NCBI GenBank assembly: GCA_034440615.1
Contig: JAOTOM010004613.1
Coordinates: forward strand, 62,001-126,000
DNA length: 64,000 nt
DNA from: Ashinkailepas kermadecensis
Taxonomy: Eukaryota > Arthropoda > Thecostraca > Neolepadidae
Direction of reading: 5' to 3'
This document shows positions 32,740 to 43,949 of this stretch, piece by piece. The position numbers and the translations under genes are program-made. The notes under the pieces are model-generated. The model had not been told where the DNA came from. It made no database searches and saw nothing but the letters and a program-made list of their open reading frames with translations. Positions within the stretch are counted from its first letter, which is position 1. The number at the start of each line of letters is the position of its first letter.

Positions 32740-35080
32740 AAGGTGTTTTTTACCCGTACTCACAGGCACCGAACGGCTGAAAAGAAATAGCAGTCACAGC
32801 ACGCCAAACAGCACGCCAGAAAACCTGACGTACCAACAAACCACCTAATGTGTGTGTCAAATGGACGTAATGATACTCTAATGGCCCAGATGCAATTGCG
32901 GCACAAGTATTCGTTGGGCAAATAATCTGAACGAAGTCACCATATAAGAAGTAATATTGCGTGCGAGAAATTAACATGGCGTCAAATTATTTGGCTTCGT
33001 TTTGTGATATTTACAGAGGAAGAACAATGGCGAATTTAACAAAATTGTGCATAAATCGCACATACATTCCCTGCAATAAAAAGGACAACTGATTTTTTAT
33101 CTCGCGAAATAATGTTCAGAATGGTTAATGTCCTTCCCTGGCCTCGACTTCTTCCCGTACCCGTAAACTTGTCCGATAAAACACCGGGTGGTTGGTCACT
33201 TTGAAGCCTACATTTAGCTGATGAAGGCTGTTTTAAGAGCAATAATTATCATAGTGTAATTTCAAGTACTGTGTGGAATACGTTCGATATCTGAAGTAGA
33301 CATTTACGGGAGCAAATGTCGTTCCCTTCAAGTAGAAATACGAACAAACCTTAGGCTCGTGCGACGTCAGGTCCTCTTTTCCCTCTCCCGTATCCTAACA
33401 TGTTGTTCCTCTCCTGTATCCTGGATACATCTAGACATGCAACCCTGCCTTCACACACGTGCAATATCCGCCAGTACTTTCACCGAAAGCACACTTACCC
33501 GTCATGTTCCTCCTCTACGGTCGTCTCCTGCTCTGCGCCTTCTGCAAGGGTCATGCCCGAGTTAGTGTGGCGAATGGGTGTAGGTGCGCACGCCAAGCCC
33601 CCAGTTTGCAGAATTTGAACTCATGTGACATATCACGATGTGACGGCACATGTTGGTGGATGGCCTCGGCATCAGCATGTATGCATACCAAGCGAATATG
33701 CTGGAATTAACTTGTACGCTAAGTAATGGCGTATAGGCCCACTTTCCTTTCGAAAATGCTGAGGTCAATTGGCTTTTCCTCACCCCCCCCCTCCCGCCCT
33801 CACTGTGGCTGAGCTCATGAATGGATATATTTCGTTGACATGGGTTGACTAGCATCCTGTTACCAGCAGCATTAACATTGAGCATATATTTTTAGTAGCT
33901 AACACAGTTTAAGCACCATCTTCTCCTCGTTCCTTATGGTCTGAAGTTGCTTAGCAACTTTGTACTCACCAACTGCATTGTTTTGAAGCAACAATGCAGT
34001 TGTCGCATCGGTAGGTATTCCGCTTAGTTGACTGCTCAAAAAGATGCATGAGATTCAGAAACATACTATGTTTGCAGTTGATCTAATCTATGTTGTGAGT
34101 CTAGTCTACGATGCATGCATTGGGTGAAGTGTCTGTATCAAAAGGCATGAGTTATGCAGTCAGCCCAAAATTGCTTCCACACTTTGCCCTGGACGATTCC
34201 CTTCAGATCCAATAATTTTATTGACAGCCTCCGAACGGGGCTTCCACCGCATGCAATGGCGGAATGTAGGCAACTCAGCTGGTGATTGGTCACGTTGCAC
34301 TATACCATCCCCGCCAGTGGGGCGTGGGAAACAGAAGAAGAACAGTACATTTTAGCCGGCGCAAATGTGCCTGGAAGCGGTCGCATGTCGTGTGAAGTGC
34401 GAGGTTGGTGAAGTTAGTGGTAATTTTAGGTGTGAAATTGAAACTGATTGGTCTGGCAACAAGGTGCACGGTTTTCAATAATAGCCGGCAAAAACCAGTT
34501 CAACAATGGTGTGACAATGTCAACGCCTGGAATGCTATCTCAGTCCATCAATATCCGAGTGACCAGTCTAAAATGGAACACCAATCATGGAACGATTGCA
34601 TTTGAAGTTCAACAGTTTCATTTGCTCATTTGTTATTCCATCATGTTGGTCACCGAAGCAGCTTGACCGACGCGTTTGTGGATTGAAAAACAAAGCTTAA
34701 TGAAAACTCGAAGAGCATTCACATCGCAATTGACGTTACTCATATTTTGCTACGTCCTGCAAAACAAATGAAAAAGAGCAGCGCAGCATGCCTGGTTACC
34801 CGCGGTCAGAAATCCATGATTAATCGAAGCGTTGAAAGGTCAAGCTATAAAAACATGACACACTGTTAGGCATTCAACTACATCTAGTGGGCTTGGAACT
34901 GTACCTCCTGACGCTAGTCCGAGCTCGTCTAAATCTAGCAGGCACTCGCAACCAGGAATGCCACAGTTTTTGAATTTTAACGGAGCAGCTGCTGCCGCAA
35001 AACAAGGCAGAATGTGAGCAGTGGTGTACACAGCGCAGGCGGACCGGCGGCACACAGCATCAAGCGGCAACCTGTCACAC
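32740..35080. other. AT-rich single-copy DNA
   Basis: I found no tandem array, RNA gene or splice-bounded exon in these 2.3 kb. The longest frames (about 75-107 codons) have no recognisable domains. A C10 run lies at about 33,782-33,793. Confidence 0.4.
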
Positions 35081-35084
35081 CTGT

Positions 35085-35470
35085 CACAGCTGTCACAGCT
35101 CTGTCGCAGCTCTGTCGCAGCTCTGTCGCAGCTGACACAGCTCTGTCGCAGCTCTGTCGCAGCTCTGTCGCAGCTCTGTCACAGCTCTGTCACAGATATG
35201 TCACAGCTCTGTCACAGCTCTGTCACAGCTCTGTCACAGCTCTGTCACAGCTCTGTCACAGCTCTGTCACAGCTCTGTCACAGCTCTGGCACAGCTCTGT
35301 CACAGCTCTGTCACAGCTCTGTCACAGCTCTGTCACAGCTCTCACAGATATGTCACAGCTCTGTCAAAGCTCTGTCCCAGCTCAGTCACAGCTCTGTCAC
35401 ACCTCTGTCACAGGTCTGTCACAGATCTGTCGCAGCTCTGTCACGGCTTTGTCACAGCTCTGTCTGGCGG
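35085..35470. repeat. 11-bp minisatellite (CACAGCTCTGT)
   Basis: About 34 copies of an 11-bp unit occur, with CGCAGCTCTGT in the first part and CACAGCTCTGT later. Each unit carries an AGCT core. The Ser/Gln/Leu/Cys frames are repeat translations. Confidence 0.96.
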
Positions 35471-35474
35471 CCTT

Positions 35475-36298
35475 CCTTCAAGTGATGCAAACGGTGTTTA
35501 ATACTGCAGGCAATGTGATGCGCAAGAGGTAAGAAAACAGCAATGGTTCTCAAATATTTAAAGCGGTGACGAAGCGACATGCACACCATTCGACGGATCC
35601 AGCAGACCGATTTGGGCCGCTGGGCCAAATCGGGCTGGGGAAACAAAAACTATCACACATCTTCAAAACTCCGGATTTCGACAGTTTTGAAGCTAAACAC
35701 TTTTAAAACAACGTATCTCTAACAAAATGTGTCTATCGTTTAAGAAGACGCCTCAGATATCAACCACAAAAACAATCCATAACACAACGCCGCCTGGGGG
35801 AGGGGGCATCGTTCGAACATCCTCCCCGGCATCCGAAAATACGACCGCCCAGCTAACCAACGCTGGCAATTATTCAGGTGTCATCATAGGAAGTAGATCG
35901 ATGCCCTAAAGGTTGCAGCGGGGAAGACAGGAAGCGCGAAATACTGATGCTCCATGGAAACTAGAGTTTTTACAAGGAACATAGTACCGCGACATGAGAA
36001 CTAGTGATGTTGCAAGGAAACAAGCGCTGTTACCAGGAAGCTAATGTTCCCTTCAGGGAAATTAGTGCTGCTTTACGAAAACTAGTGCTCCTACAAGGAA
36101 ACTAGTGTGTTATAGGAATATAGTGCTACTATATCGAAACTTCTCAGGAATCAGCCGGGATATACACAGCCAAATTTAAGAGGATGGGTGAGACTTATTT
36201 TTTGCTTATCCTGGATCCACCTCTGCCCGCAACATCTTATGCAGCAATCCGTGCATACAGAATCCATATAACTTCACGCGTTCTGAAACATCAGGAAC
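35475..36298. other. Single-copy DNA with degenerate 27-30-bp words
   Basis: Between about 35,950 and 36,120 the phrase GGAAACTAGTGCTGTTAC recurs loosely about six times. A GC-rich patch lies near 35,790-35,830. No gene is recognised. Confidence 0.35.
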
Positions 36299-36700
36299 AA
36301 ACGGGCTTGCCTACTCCTCTAGTTACTGTGAACCATGCCTTTACTGCACATACCTGCCCTTCTAAAGCTGACCTTTACCAAACGGGCTTGCCTACTCCTC
36401 TAGTTACTGTGAACCATGCCTTTACTGCACATACCTGCCCTTCTAAAGCTGACCTTTACCAAACGGGCTTGCCTACTCTAGTTACTGTGAACCATGCCTT
36501 TACTGCACATACCTGCCCTTCTAAAGCTGACCTTTACCAAACGGGCTTGCCTACTCTAGTTACTGTGAACCATGCCTTTACTTGCACATACCTGCCCTGC
36601 TAAAGCTGACCTTTACCAAACGGGCTTGCCTACTCTAGTTACTGTGAACCATGCCTTTACTTGCACATACCTGCCCTTCTAAAGCTGACCTTTACCCGCC
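36298..36700. repeat. 81-bp tandem repeat, five copies
   Basis: The unit is AAACGGGCTTGCCTACTCCT, CTAGTTACTGTGAACCATGC, CTTTACTGCACATACCTGCC, CTTCTAAAGCTGACCTTTAC, C. Later copies lose CCT (78 bp) or gain a T. The first copies stay in one open frame, giving a spurious 139-residue protein. Confidence 0.95.
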
Positions 36701-36994
36701 TATTCCGAATATGATCACCTTCCTTCACGGTAGGAATTCCCAAGAAATCAACCTTCACTTTTTTAGTTAGTCCGACTTATTGCAGGGTAAGATTTATGGA
36801 CCAGGATCCCATTGCTAAGCAGAGCTTGTAGCTTGAAATTTAGCCCCATCAACTAATTCATGGATCCCAGTGCAACGGCAAAATTTTCACCCGAACGTTA
36901 ACGTGCCGTTAATGCACCGACACGGCCGCCCAGGTAGCTTGTCCCCGGCCTTATCGGGTCAGTTGCCAACTGACCCTCTCAGTCGGGGGTTAAA

Positions 36995-37100
36995 TGCGAA
37001 CGGGTGAAGCGACTCGAACCCTGTCTTGCAATGGCAGAACAGGCCAATGCAGATCAGCGCTCTGAGCAACTTAGCTACCGAGGCTGCCATGGTGTTATAG
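36995..37100 (-). mobile_element. tRNA-derived SINE or tRNA pseudogene
   Basis: Reading on the minus strand, GCCTCGGTAGCTAAGTTGCT then CAGAGCGC is a tRNA 5' half with A box. GGGTTCGAGTCGC about 55 bp further on is a B box. An extra partly duplicated segment (GCATTGGCCTGTTCTGCCAT) replaces the anticodon arm, and no matching acceptor stem is seen, so it is not a working tRNA. A tRNA-derived SINE fits best. Confidence 0.5.
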
Positions 37101-37104
37101 TGTT

Positions 37105-37845
37105 CTTGGTGCTAGCTTTATTATCATTTAGAAAACTGTCACAAAACCCACTTCCTCCTTTTTTTGGAACCGCCTCTGTCAACCATGTGGATACTTAATA
37201 ACGCAAAATGTGCAGCATGCGTGTGCTCTGCAGCAATGCGGCAGGCTAGAAACTAGTACTTGTGGACATAACGAGTAAATACCTGACTGGCTTTGAAAGC
37301 TCATCAAACTGTAAACAATAGACTGACATGGCCTCCAAGATCTCTGCCTGGAGACGCCTCTGATCGACAAAATAAAATGTGTTAGCGTGATTCTCTAAAA
37401 GGACTTGAGGAAAAGTCACCAAGTTGCATAAATATATTGTGGCGCGACAGGAAGAGCGGGCAAAAAGCCTGAGGAGGCTTCAGAATCACACTGCCACACT
37501 ACATAATAGGGTTAGAGCAGAATTTCTTTATACAAATCTGCCAACCTGTGGACGCTCGCATCTGTTCCTTACATGAATTCAAAATCGCACCCTCAATTGC
37601 ATAACGGTACGCTATAATACGTTTTCATTTTGACAGCATGCCATAACTTTACTTTACCACAAAACTGCCTTCCGTTATCTTCGGCTTCCTGTACTGATGC
37701 TTCCTTGTCGTTGTAACTGCAAAGCACGACAGTGATGCATAGCTTATTAATCACTTCAAAAATATATGCGCAAAGTGTGAAGTGGTAAGTGTGATCAAGT
37801 TTCCGTTATTGCACGAAGCCCAAACAGTTAAGTCGCTTGATTGGA
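37105..37845. other. AT-rich single-copy DNA 3' of the PEVK-like exon
   Basis: No exon that could receive the phase-1 donor at 37,851 is recognised here. Otherwise it is featureless. Confidence 0.35.
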
Positions 37846-37850
37846 CCCAC

Positions 37851-38436
37851 CTGATTCCACCACTTCTGCATCGACCTCTTCCGCGGGCTCTTCTACAATC
37901 GGCTCTGGCTCTTGGGTGGACTCTTCAGGGATGGGCTCAGAAGAGAGCTCTTTCTCTGGTTCTGGCTCAGGAGAGGGCTCTTTGGGCTCTGGTTCCGGAG
38001 TCGGCTCCTTCACCGGCTCAGGCTCTGGAGTTGGCTCCTTAACCGGCTCCGGTTCTGGTGTTGACTCCTTAACCGGCTCCGGTACTGGTGTTGGCTCCTT
38101 CTCAGGCTCAGGCTCTGGTGTTTGCTCCTTCACCGGCTCCGGCTCTGGTGTTGGCTCCTTAACCGGCTCCGGCTCTGGAGTTGGCTCCTTCACCGGCTCT
38201 GGTTCTGGTGTTGGCTCCTTCACCGGCTCCGGCTCTGGAGTTGGCTCCTTCACCGGCTCCGGCTCTGGAGTCGGCTCCTTCACCGGCTCCGGCTCTGGAG
38301 TCGGCTCCTTCACCGGCTCCGGCTCTGGCGTCGGCTCCTTCACCGGTTCGGGCTCAGGAGAGGGCTCCTTCTCTGGTTCAGGCGCTGGAGATGGCTCCTT
38401 TGCAAGCTCCGGCTCGCACTCGACCTCGTTCTCCTC
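37851..38436 (-). CDS. Large Pro-Glu-Val-Lys-rich repeat exon
   Basis: This is a 586-bp minus-strand exon with excellent borders. The acceptor is CCTCTCCACCCCCTGCGCCC then GTGCAG|GAG, entering in phase 0. The donor is GAATCAG|GTGGGT, leaving in phase 1. It encodes 195 residues: an acidic start ([15 protein letters not shown]), about 14 copies of a ten-residue unit [10 protein letters not shown] with small changes, then [20 protein letters not shown] and an acidic end. Composition (P, E, V, K) recalls the elastic PEVK segments of titin-like muscle proteins, and many extended surface proteins also use such repeats. Unlike the other arrays nearby, the 30-bp period keeps the frame and substitutions are conservative (E/V, T/S). 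It could be an alternative exon of gene A or B, or part of another gene, because the phases do not join it directly to either. Confidence 0.75.
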
Positions 38437-38439
38437 CTG

Positions 38440-40285
38440 CACGGGCGCAGGGGGTGGAGAGGCGTCGTGGTCGTTGGAGAGGCCAGCGGTCGCTGCTTCG
38501 TGATGAGAGCCCTGGGAGAGGCATAGCCTCTGTCAGACAAACGCGGGGGACGATGCCGACGATGCCCCCTGTCTCACGGGGACTCAGTGACGGACGATGC
38601 CGCTCTGGGTCACGTGACAGCGACAGCGGCGCCAATTCTGATCGGCACGTGCACGCCAATTGTGCGCAATCGGCCATTTAGACGACCGCCTCGATCGATG
38701 TCGGGTTTATGGCTTCGTTACCGCGACGACCGTCCGTCAAATTGGGTTCGTCAGCGCTATTGCTGCGTGACCCAATGGAGCACCGACGACGTTGTGCTCC
38801 GCACACATTAAGCGGCATTTTACGAACCGATTTCTCAGGAATCAACCTGCAGAAGTTTAAATGTAGAATGCAGGGTTGCTTCATTCTTCGAGGCAATCGG
38901 GACCAAGGCCAACTTTAAATGATGGCTGCCAGACCAGAAATGTGGCTGTCACAAGTGACATGTGGTGTCGTTTTGTGGCTTAATCGGATGCCGCACCGCC
39001 GATGCCACTAATGGGTGGGTTGTTCTAAGTTTGCATAACTTCGTCTTCCAGTAGGCTGACACTTCCCTTCTGAGAAAATGGAGCCTGCCCTGCCCGCGCT
39101 CAGGTGATTGTGTTGCCCATCAGAAGCGGCGTCTGACAGACTGCCGCCGTTCGCCACAGCTGATGATGCAGACTTTAAAGACCTTTTGGTGAAAATTGAT
39201 CAAGTCGTGTCAGGTTACTCAGCTGTAACGTTACATCTGGAGGTACGGCTCGCAGACTTTGTTCCGAAATCGCGATTTCTGCTTGTTTTGCTATAGCTTA
39301 CGTGCAAGGCTAGTTGCTTTGTCGCATTTATGGCATCTGTGGACCATGTCACTTTATCAGCGACCTCAAAGGGTAATGAGACCGCTGAACTCGATTGACT
39401 TTTGATGACCGTCATGCACACAAAATATGTTCCAGGGAATTTAGTCGATGAAATTGATACTTCAACGACCATTTACATTCCCGTGAAACAGGAACAAAGG
39501 CAGGCAACCCCGCTGCCTCCCCCCCCCCCCCAACCCCCTCCTGTCCCTACGTACATGCCGTGAAGCACGAAGCGATCATTTGAAGGCTTTTACTCGCAGT
39601 TGCATCAAGTTTGGACTGAACTGCATGGCTTGACCTAGCCTGATCCATGAACAAAGTATGGGATGAGGTCAGGTATGATTGCAATACATTTGTGCGAACT
39701 TAATCTGCATTCTGATGATGATTTCGTGGCTTTAACTTAACTCTAGTAGCTGTGGCGTCAAAACGCTTTTAGCCCACCGAGCATCACGCGCATCTTGGGC
39801 AATTGCACATCTTACGTCTGATCGGAGATAATCAGAAGTGAAGATTTGTCGCTGTCATACCAAAACTAAATCGGTGGATTTGGACTAAGTATGCGATGTA
39901 CTTGTGACCTTAGTCAGTAATGCGCGGGAATTCATAGCCCGGCATCTGATGTTTACCACCTTTGATTTCTGTATTACGGGCATGGCAAAGTTCATGTGAT
40001 GTGTGTGGCCGAGCTATCAAGTGACCTGATTCGTCTTGGGGCGGAGCGATGTTGGAGTCGCGAGTTTGGATCCACGCATCTCTGAAGCTGTTCTCAGTTA
40101 ACACACACCACCAGAAGGACTCCTACAAGCATTGTTTTCATGATAGTATTCCTAATAAGCAATTCTGAACACTCGGTCGGTTCAGGTATTTTTTTAAAGT
40201 GCGAAGGGCAGCGGTTTCTTGGGTATGTTCCACTACAATGGAAGCGGCCGTATAGTGGCAATGCCCTATCGGCCGCACAATACAT
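38440..40285. other. Single-copy DNA
   Basis: It is GC-rich to about 38,800 and AT-rich after. A C13 run lies at about 39,519-39,531. Frames up to about 85 codons show nothing recognisable. One tRNA-like signal is listed separately. Confidence 0.35.
39995..40080 (+). mobile_element. tRNA(Ser/Leu)-like SINE head
   Basis: TGTGGCCGAGCTATCAAGTG is an A-box region like class II tRNAs, and GCGAGTTTGGATCCACGC follows at B-box distance with a long variable-arm-like interval (GGGGCGGAGCGATGTTGGAG). Mismatched stems make a functional tRNA unlikely. Confidence 0.45.
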
Positions 40286-40291
40286 CCAGCC

Positions 40292-40445
40292 TGCCTTATC
40301 GTACCCACCCCGGGGTACCACTCTAGCTCTGGGTCCACAGGGGCTGCCTTATCGTACCCACCCCGGGGTACCACTCTAGCTCTGGGTCCACAGGGGCTGC
40401 CTTATCGTACTCACCCCGGTGTACCGCTCCAGCTCTGGGTCCACA
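40292..40445. repeat. 53-bp tandem repeat, three copies
   Basis: Copies begin at 40,292, 40,345 and 40,398 (TGCCTTATCGTACCCACCCC, GGGGTACCACTCTAGCTCTG, GGTCCACAGGGGC). The third copy has five or so changes. Confidence 0.93.
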
Positions 40446-40654
40446 GAGAATGCCTTGCGTCGTGGAGGTCGGTCGCCGGTCGTGGTCAGCTTGTAGACGC
40501 CCGGCATGCCCGGCATCTGCTGCAGACGCACTACGAACGAGGTCAGTTCGAGTCAAATCAGGTCAGGTCAGGCGTCAGCAGCCGGCGCTGAGGCACTCGG
40601 CTGCCGGACCAGGCAACACTGCTACACAACGGTCGGCTGAGTGCTGACCGGCTG

Positions 40655-40742
40655 TCGGCACATTGGTGCCCATTGGTGCCCTTTGGTGACCATTGGTGAC
40701 CATTAGTGACCATTGGTAACCATTGGTGACCAGTGGTGACCG
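40655..40742. repeat. ~11-bp repeat (ACCATTGGTG)
   Basis: About eight copies of CATTGGTGACC/CATTGGTGCCC-type units, each with a CCATTGG dyad. Confidence 0.88.
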
Positions 40743-40744
40743 GC

Positions 40745-41255
40745 CTTGTCCTGTCTCGTGCCACGACCTCATGAATATGCAGCACGACCTCATTAGGTCT
40801 CCCCTCATTGTTCTGGGACAGAAGATATACCGACGCACTCAAAGACAGGCATCGATGTAAATCACAAAGCACTTTGGTATGGAGCATTGGGGTGTGTATT
40901 TACAAATCCTACGGAAGCAACACGCACACGCCTAAGAGATGGAACGTAATCAGTGCTCTGCTTTAGTGAGGTAGTCACCTGGAGCGGAGCTAACCGTGAG
41001 GCAGCTCCCTTCGAACGGTGGACTACAATGCGCGAGACAGCTCTGCGGACCGACAAGCATGTCCTGCTGCGTGTGCACAGAACGTCTGCCGCACAGCGGT
41101 GCAGTTCCGACAACTGGACACACGCGCTAACCCGACCGGTTTGGCGCCACGCGCGGTTCGCGCCAAAGTCCGACAGTGGCGTCAATCTGGGAACGATCGG
41201 CGGCTGCGCGCGGCTCTCGGCCGCTTGCGATCCGCTGACGAGCGAGCGCCTTCAA
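40745..41255. other. Single-copy DNA
   Basis: No repeat, RNA gene or recognisable exon is present. Confidence 0.4.
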
Positions 41256-41257
41256 AG

Positions 41258-41530
41258 GTGCACGCTCCCAGGGTATCCAGGGTGCACGCCCCCAGGGTGA
41301 CACCCTTGTCCAGGGTATCCAGGGTGCACGCCACCAGGGTGGCAACCTTGCCCAGGGTGTCCAGGGTGACACCCTTGTCTAGGGTGTCCAGGGTGCACCC
41401 CACCAGGGTGACACCCTTGTCCAGGGTGACACCCTTACCCATGGCGTCCAGGGTGTACGCCGCCAGGGTACACCCTTGACCCCCTTGGGTCAAGGTTGTC
41501 CAGAGTACACGAGCGGTCCAGAGTACCTCC
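41258..41530. repeat. Irregular 18/36-bp minisatellite (CCAGGGTGACACCCTTGTC)
   Basis: Units built of CCAGGGTGACACCCTTGT, CCAGGGTGTCCAGGGTGCAC and related words. CAGGGTG and CACCCTTG are imperfect inverted partners, so the array has repeated hairpin potential. Confidence 0.9.
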
Positions 41531-42385
41531 AGCTGCCGCCGTCAGCTGAGCTGGGTAACACTTGGCTCGCGTCGCTGTTTGCACAGTCGGAATACCGTGC
41601 CACCAGGCCACGGCACGCCCTTCTGCGAAGGCTGGCGGTGGCGGGGTGGGGTGGCCACGGGGCAGCGCCTGGCCAGCCCAGGCTCGAGGAGCGGCCACGA
41701 GGCGGGGCGACACGCAGGTCTCGCGAGGGTTTGTGTGCGTGCAAGCAAGGTGACTGAGACGAGGCCGACCGGGGCGACATTGGCAGTCGGACGTGACATC
41801 CGGACGTGTTGGATGGAAGCTGTGGGTCGTCAAAAGCAGCAGGGCCAGGGCTGTACCTCCAGTGCCATTTGCGTTGCTTCTCAACGTTGACTCTGGAAGA
41901 AACATGACACGCTGATGTACGAGGTGCGACGGATACGATATAATGATGTGATGCATGAGGTACGCTGTGTCATGAATCCTATCCCTATTTGGCTATCAGC
42001 CACAATTTGTGCACCAATGTTATCCTGAAATTACAGACGCCTCGAAGGGTTGACGAAAGAAAAAATGTTGGTAGGCGAATCAGTGTGGAGATTTTTCCCT
42101 GACAAAGTGCGACAACCGGAGAGTTGCTTGCGGGAATGCAAAAGTGTTACGTATCGATTCCGGAGCATCCCTCGTTGCTCCAGTGGATCCGAACGGCTCG
42201 ATAGACCGCGAAGGCGTTGGCTTCATTAGTCATGTCATGATTTAACTGATACCCAATTTGCATGCTGAATATGTGCTGGAGGCTTCCTTGGCTGAGTTGG
42301 TGCAGCAGTGAGTAATGAGTCTTGGCTGCCCAGGTATTTGGCAAAGTAGTTCCAATCAGTGGTTCTGGCGTCTTCCATGGTCATG
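41531..42385. other. Single-copy DNA, GC-rich to 41,760 then AT-rich
   Basis: Frames are open on both strands in the GC-rich part by composition only. No gene is recognised. Confidence 0.35.
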
Positions 42386-42397
42386 ATCCACCGACGG

Positions 42398-42838
42398 CCT
42401 TGTCCAACGGCTACCAGACCTTGCCCAACGGCTACCAGACATTACCCAATGGTTACCGGACATCATGTAGCGGCTACCAGACCTAACCCAACGGCTACCA
42501 GATATTACACAACGGTTACCAGACCTTATCCAACGGTTACCAGACCTTACCAAACGGCTACCAGACATTACACAACGGTTACCAGACCTTATCCAACGGT
42601 TACCATACCTTATCCAATGGTTACCGAACATCATGTAACGGCTACCAGACCTAACCCAACGGCTACCAGACCTTATCCAACGGCTACCAGACATTACGCA
42701 ACGGTTACCAGACCTTATATAATGGTTACCAGACCTTATCCAATGGTTATCGGACCTCGTGCAACGGTTACCAGACTATCCAGCGGTTACCAAAGACTAT
42801 CCAACAGTTATCAGACCTTATCCAACGGTTATAACCAG
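42398..42838. repeat. 21-bp minisatellite (ACCAGACCTTATCCAACGGTT)
   Basis: About 20 copies of a seven-codon unit are present. Plus reads ATRPYPT repeats and minus reads SGSRWIR-type repeats. Every third to fifth unit carries the variant GACATCATGTARCGG or GACATTACACAACGG. Confidence 0.94.
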
Positions 42839-42879
42839 ACTTCTAGATCTTTCCCACGCCACTTCCCGGTCGTGTGTCA

Positions 42880-43945
42880 TCCTGACGACCACCTCCGAGT
42901 CTCTGCCGGCACTTGTCGGCCTCATGGTGAGAGTTCTGGGCAGCACGGGCCACTCAGTCCCCGCGGGAGCCGGCAGCAAGTCGCCGGGAATGGCGTGATC
43001 TGAGGCGGCGGGTCGGCACCCTCACACGACCTGTAGTCGGCCGCCGACGTCGGCGGCCGACTGCTCCAACAAACACAGCGCGGCAGACGACCAATCACCG
43101 CCTGGCGAGCCGCCCCGCGCAGTCTTCAGCACACATTCAAAATAAGCGATGTCTGTCGGAGCCGACGGCTGTTGGGAGGCGCGGCTCGGCCGGGAGGGGG
43201 CGGGGCGGGGGTCGCTCCGACACGCCGCCCGCCCGGAGGTCGGTACCGATCGGCGCGCCGGCTGGAGCCGGTGGTCAGTGACGGGTGGGGGGTGGGCCGC
43301 CGAGCCGGTGACTCAGGCTTCTGACGGAGGTCCGCTGAGTCAGCGACCGCCGCCGGCCCGCCGACGCCGCGGCCCGGCGCGTTTTGGAAGGAGCGGTCGG
43401 CTTGGCACAGCCGGGCGCCGCTGATACCCGCTGATACCCGCCCAGCGGCGGCCGACAGAAATAGCCCGGCCGTGACGTCATCGGCTGTCGCGATCGGAAC
43501 GAGTTTGGAAATAATCTCCGGAACGGCCGCTCGGCCCGTGGATGGTGAAAATGGTGGCACGAGCGCGCCTGCGGCGGCGGCCGGGCGCCAGCGCCGCGGG
43601 TGGCGCCGATGGGGCAGGCGCCAACCGTCGTCCCGGCACCAGCGCCACCCCAAACCACCGCGGACGGTCCTGCCGCCGGGCGCTCGGAACGCCCTCGGCG
43701 AGTCCTGGTGCACCCGACGTCTGCTCCGACCTTGCGTGACCTCGGTGGCGTCTGCTGGTAATGGGTGCTGGCTCTCTCGCGGACGGTCTCGGAGGGAAGA
43801 CACGCGACTGCCGCCAGTTGGTGGCAGCTGGGGGGGGGGAGCGTGACCGTGAACGGCTCTGCTGACGACGTGCCGGGCACCTCGCTGCTGTCACAGCCGC
43901 CGACCCTGGTGAGCGCTCGTGAGTTTGAGAAGCCGAGGTGTGTCG
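42880..43945. promoter_or_regulatory. CpG-rich region, possible promoter island
   Basis: About 1 kb is markedly GC- and CpG-rich compared with both flanks, with a CCAAT box (CCAATCACCG, about 43,092) and several long chance frames on both strands. A donor-like CCGACCCTG|GTGAGCG sits on the plus strand at about 43,908, and an acceptor-like C-run plus CAG|CTGCC sits on the minus strand near 43,825. It might hold a first exon but I cannot place one. Confidence 0.25.
43035..43062. repeat. Perfect 28-bp palindrome
   Basis: AGTCGGCCGCCGAC is followed directly by its reverse complement, with no spacer and with CpG-rich arms centred on ACGT. It lies in the CpG-rich region. Confidence 0.95.
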
Positions 43946-43949
43946 CCCA

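Noticed and set aside
36995..37100. Functional tRNA gene on the minus strand
   Set aside because: A and B boxes are present but acceptor and anticodon stems do not pair and the A-to-B distance is too long, so I call it SINE-like.
43126..43894. 225- and 201-codon frames in the CpG-rich region
   Set aside because: Overlapping frames are open on both strands because of high GC. Their Arg/Pro/Gly/Ala-rich peptides lack domains and clear splice borders.
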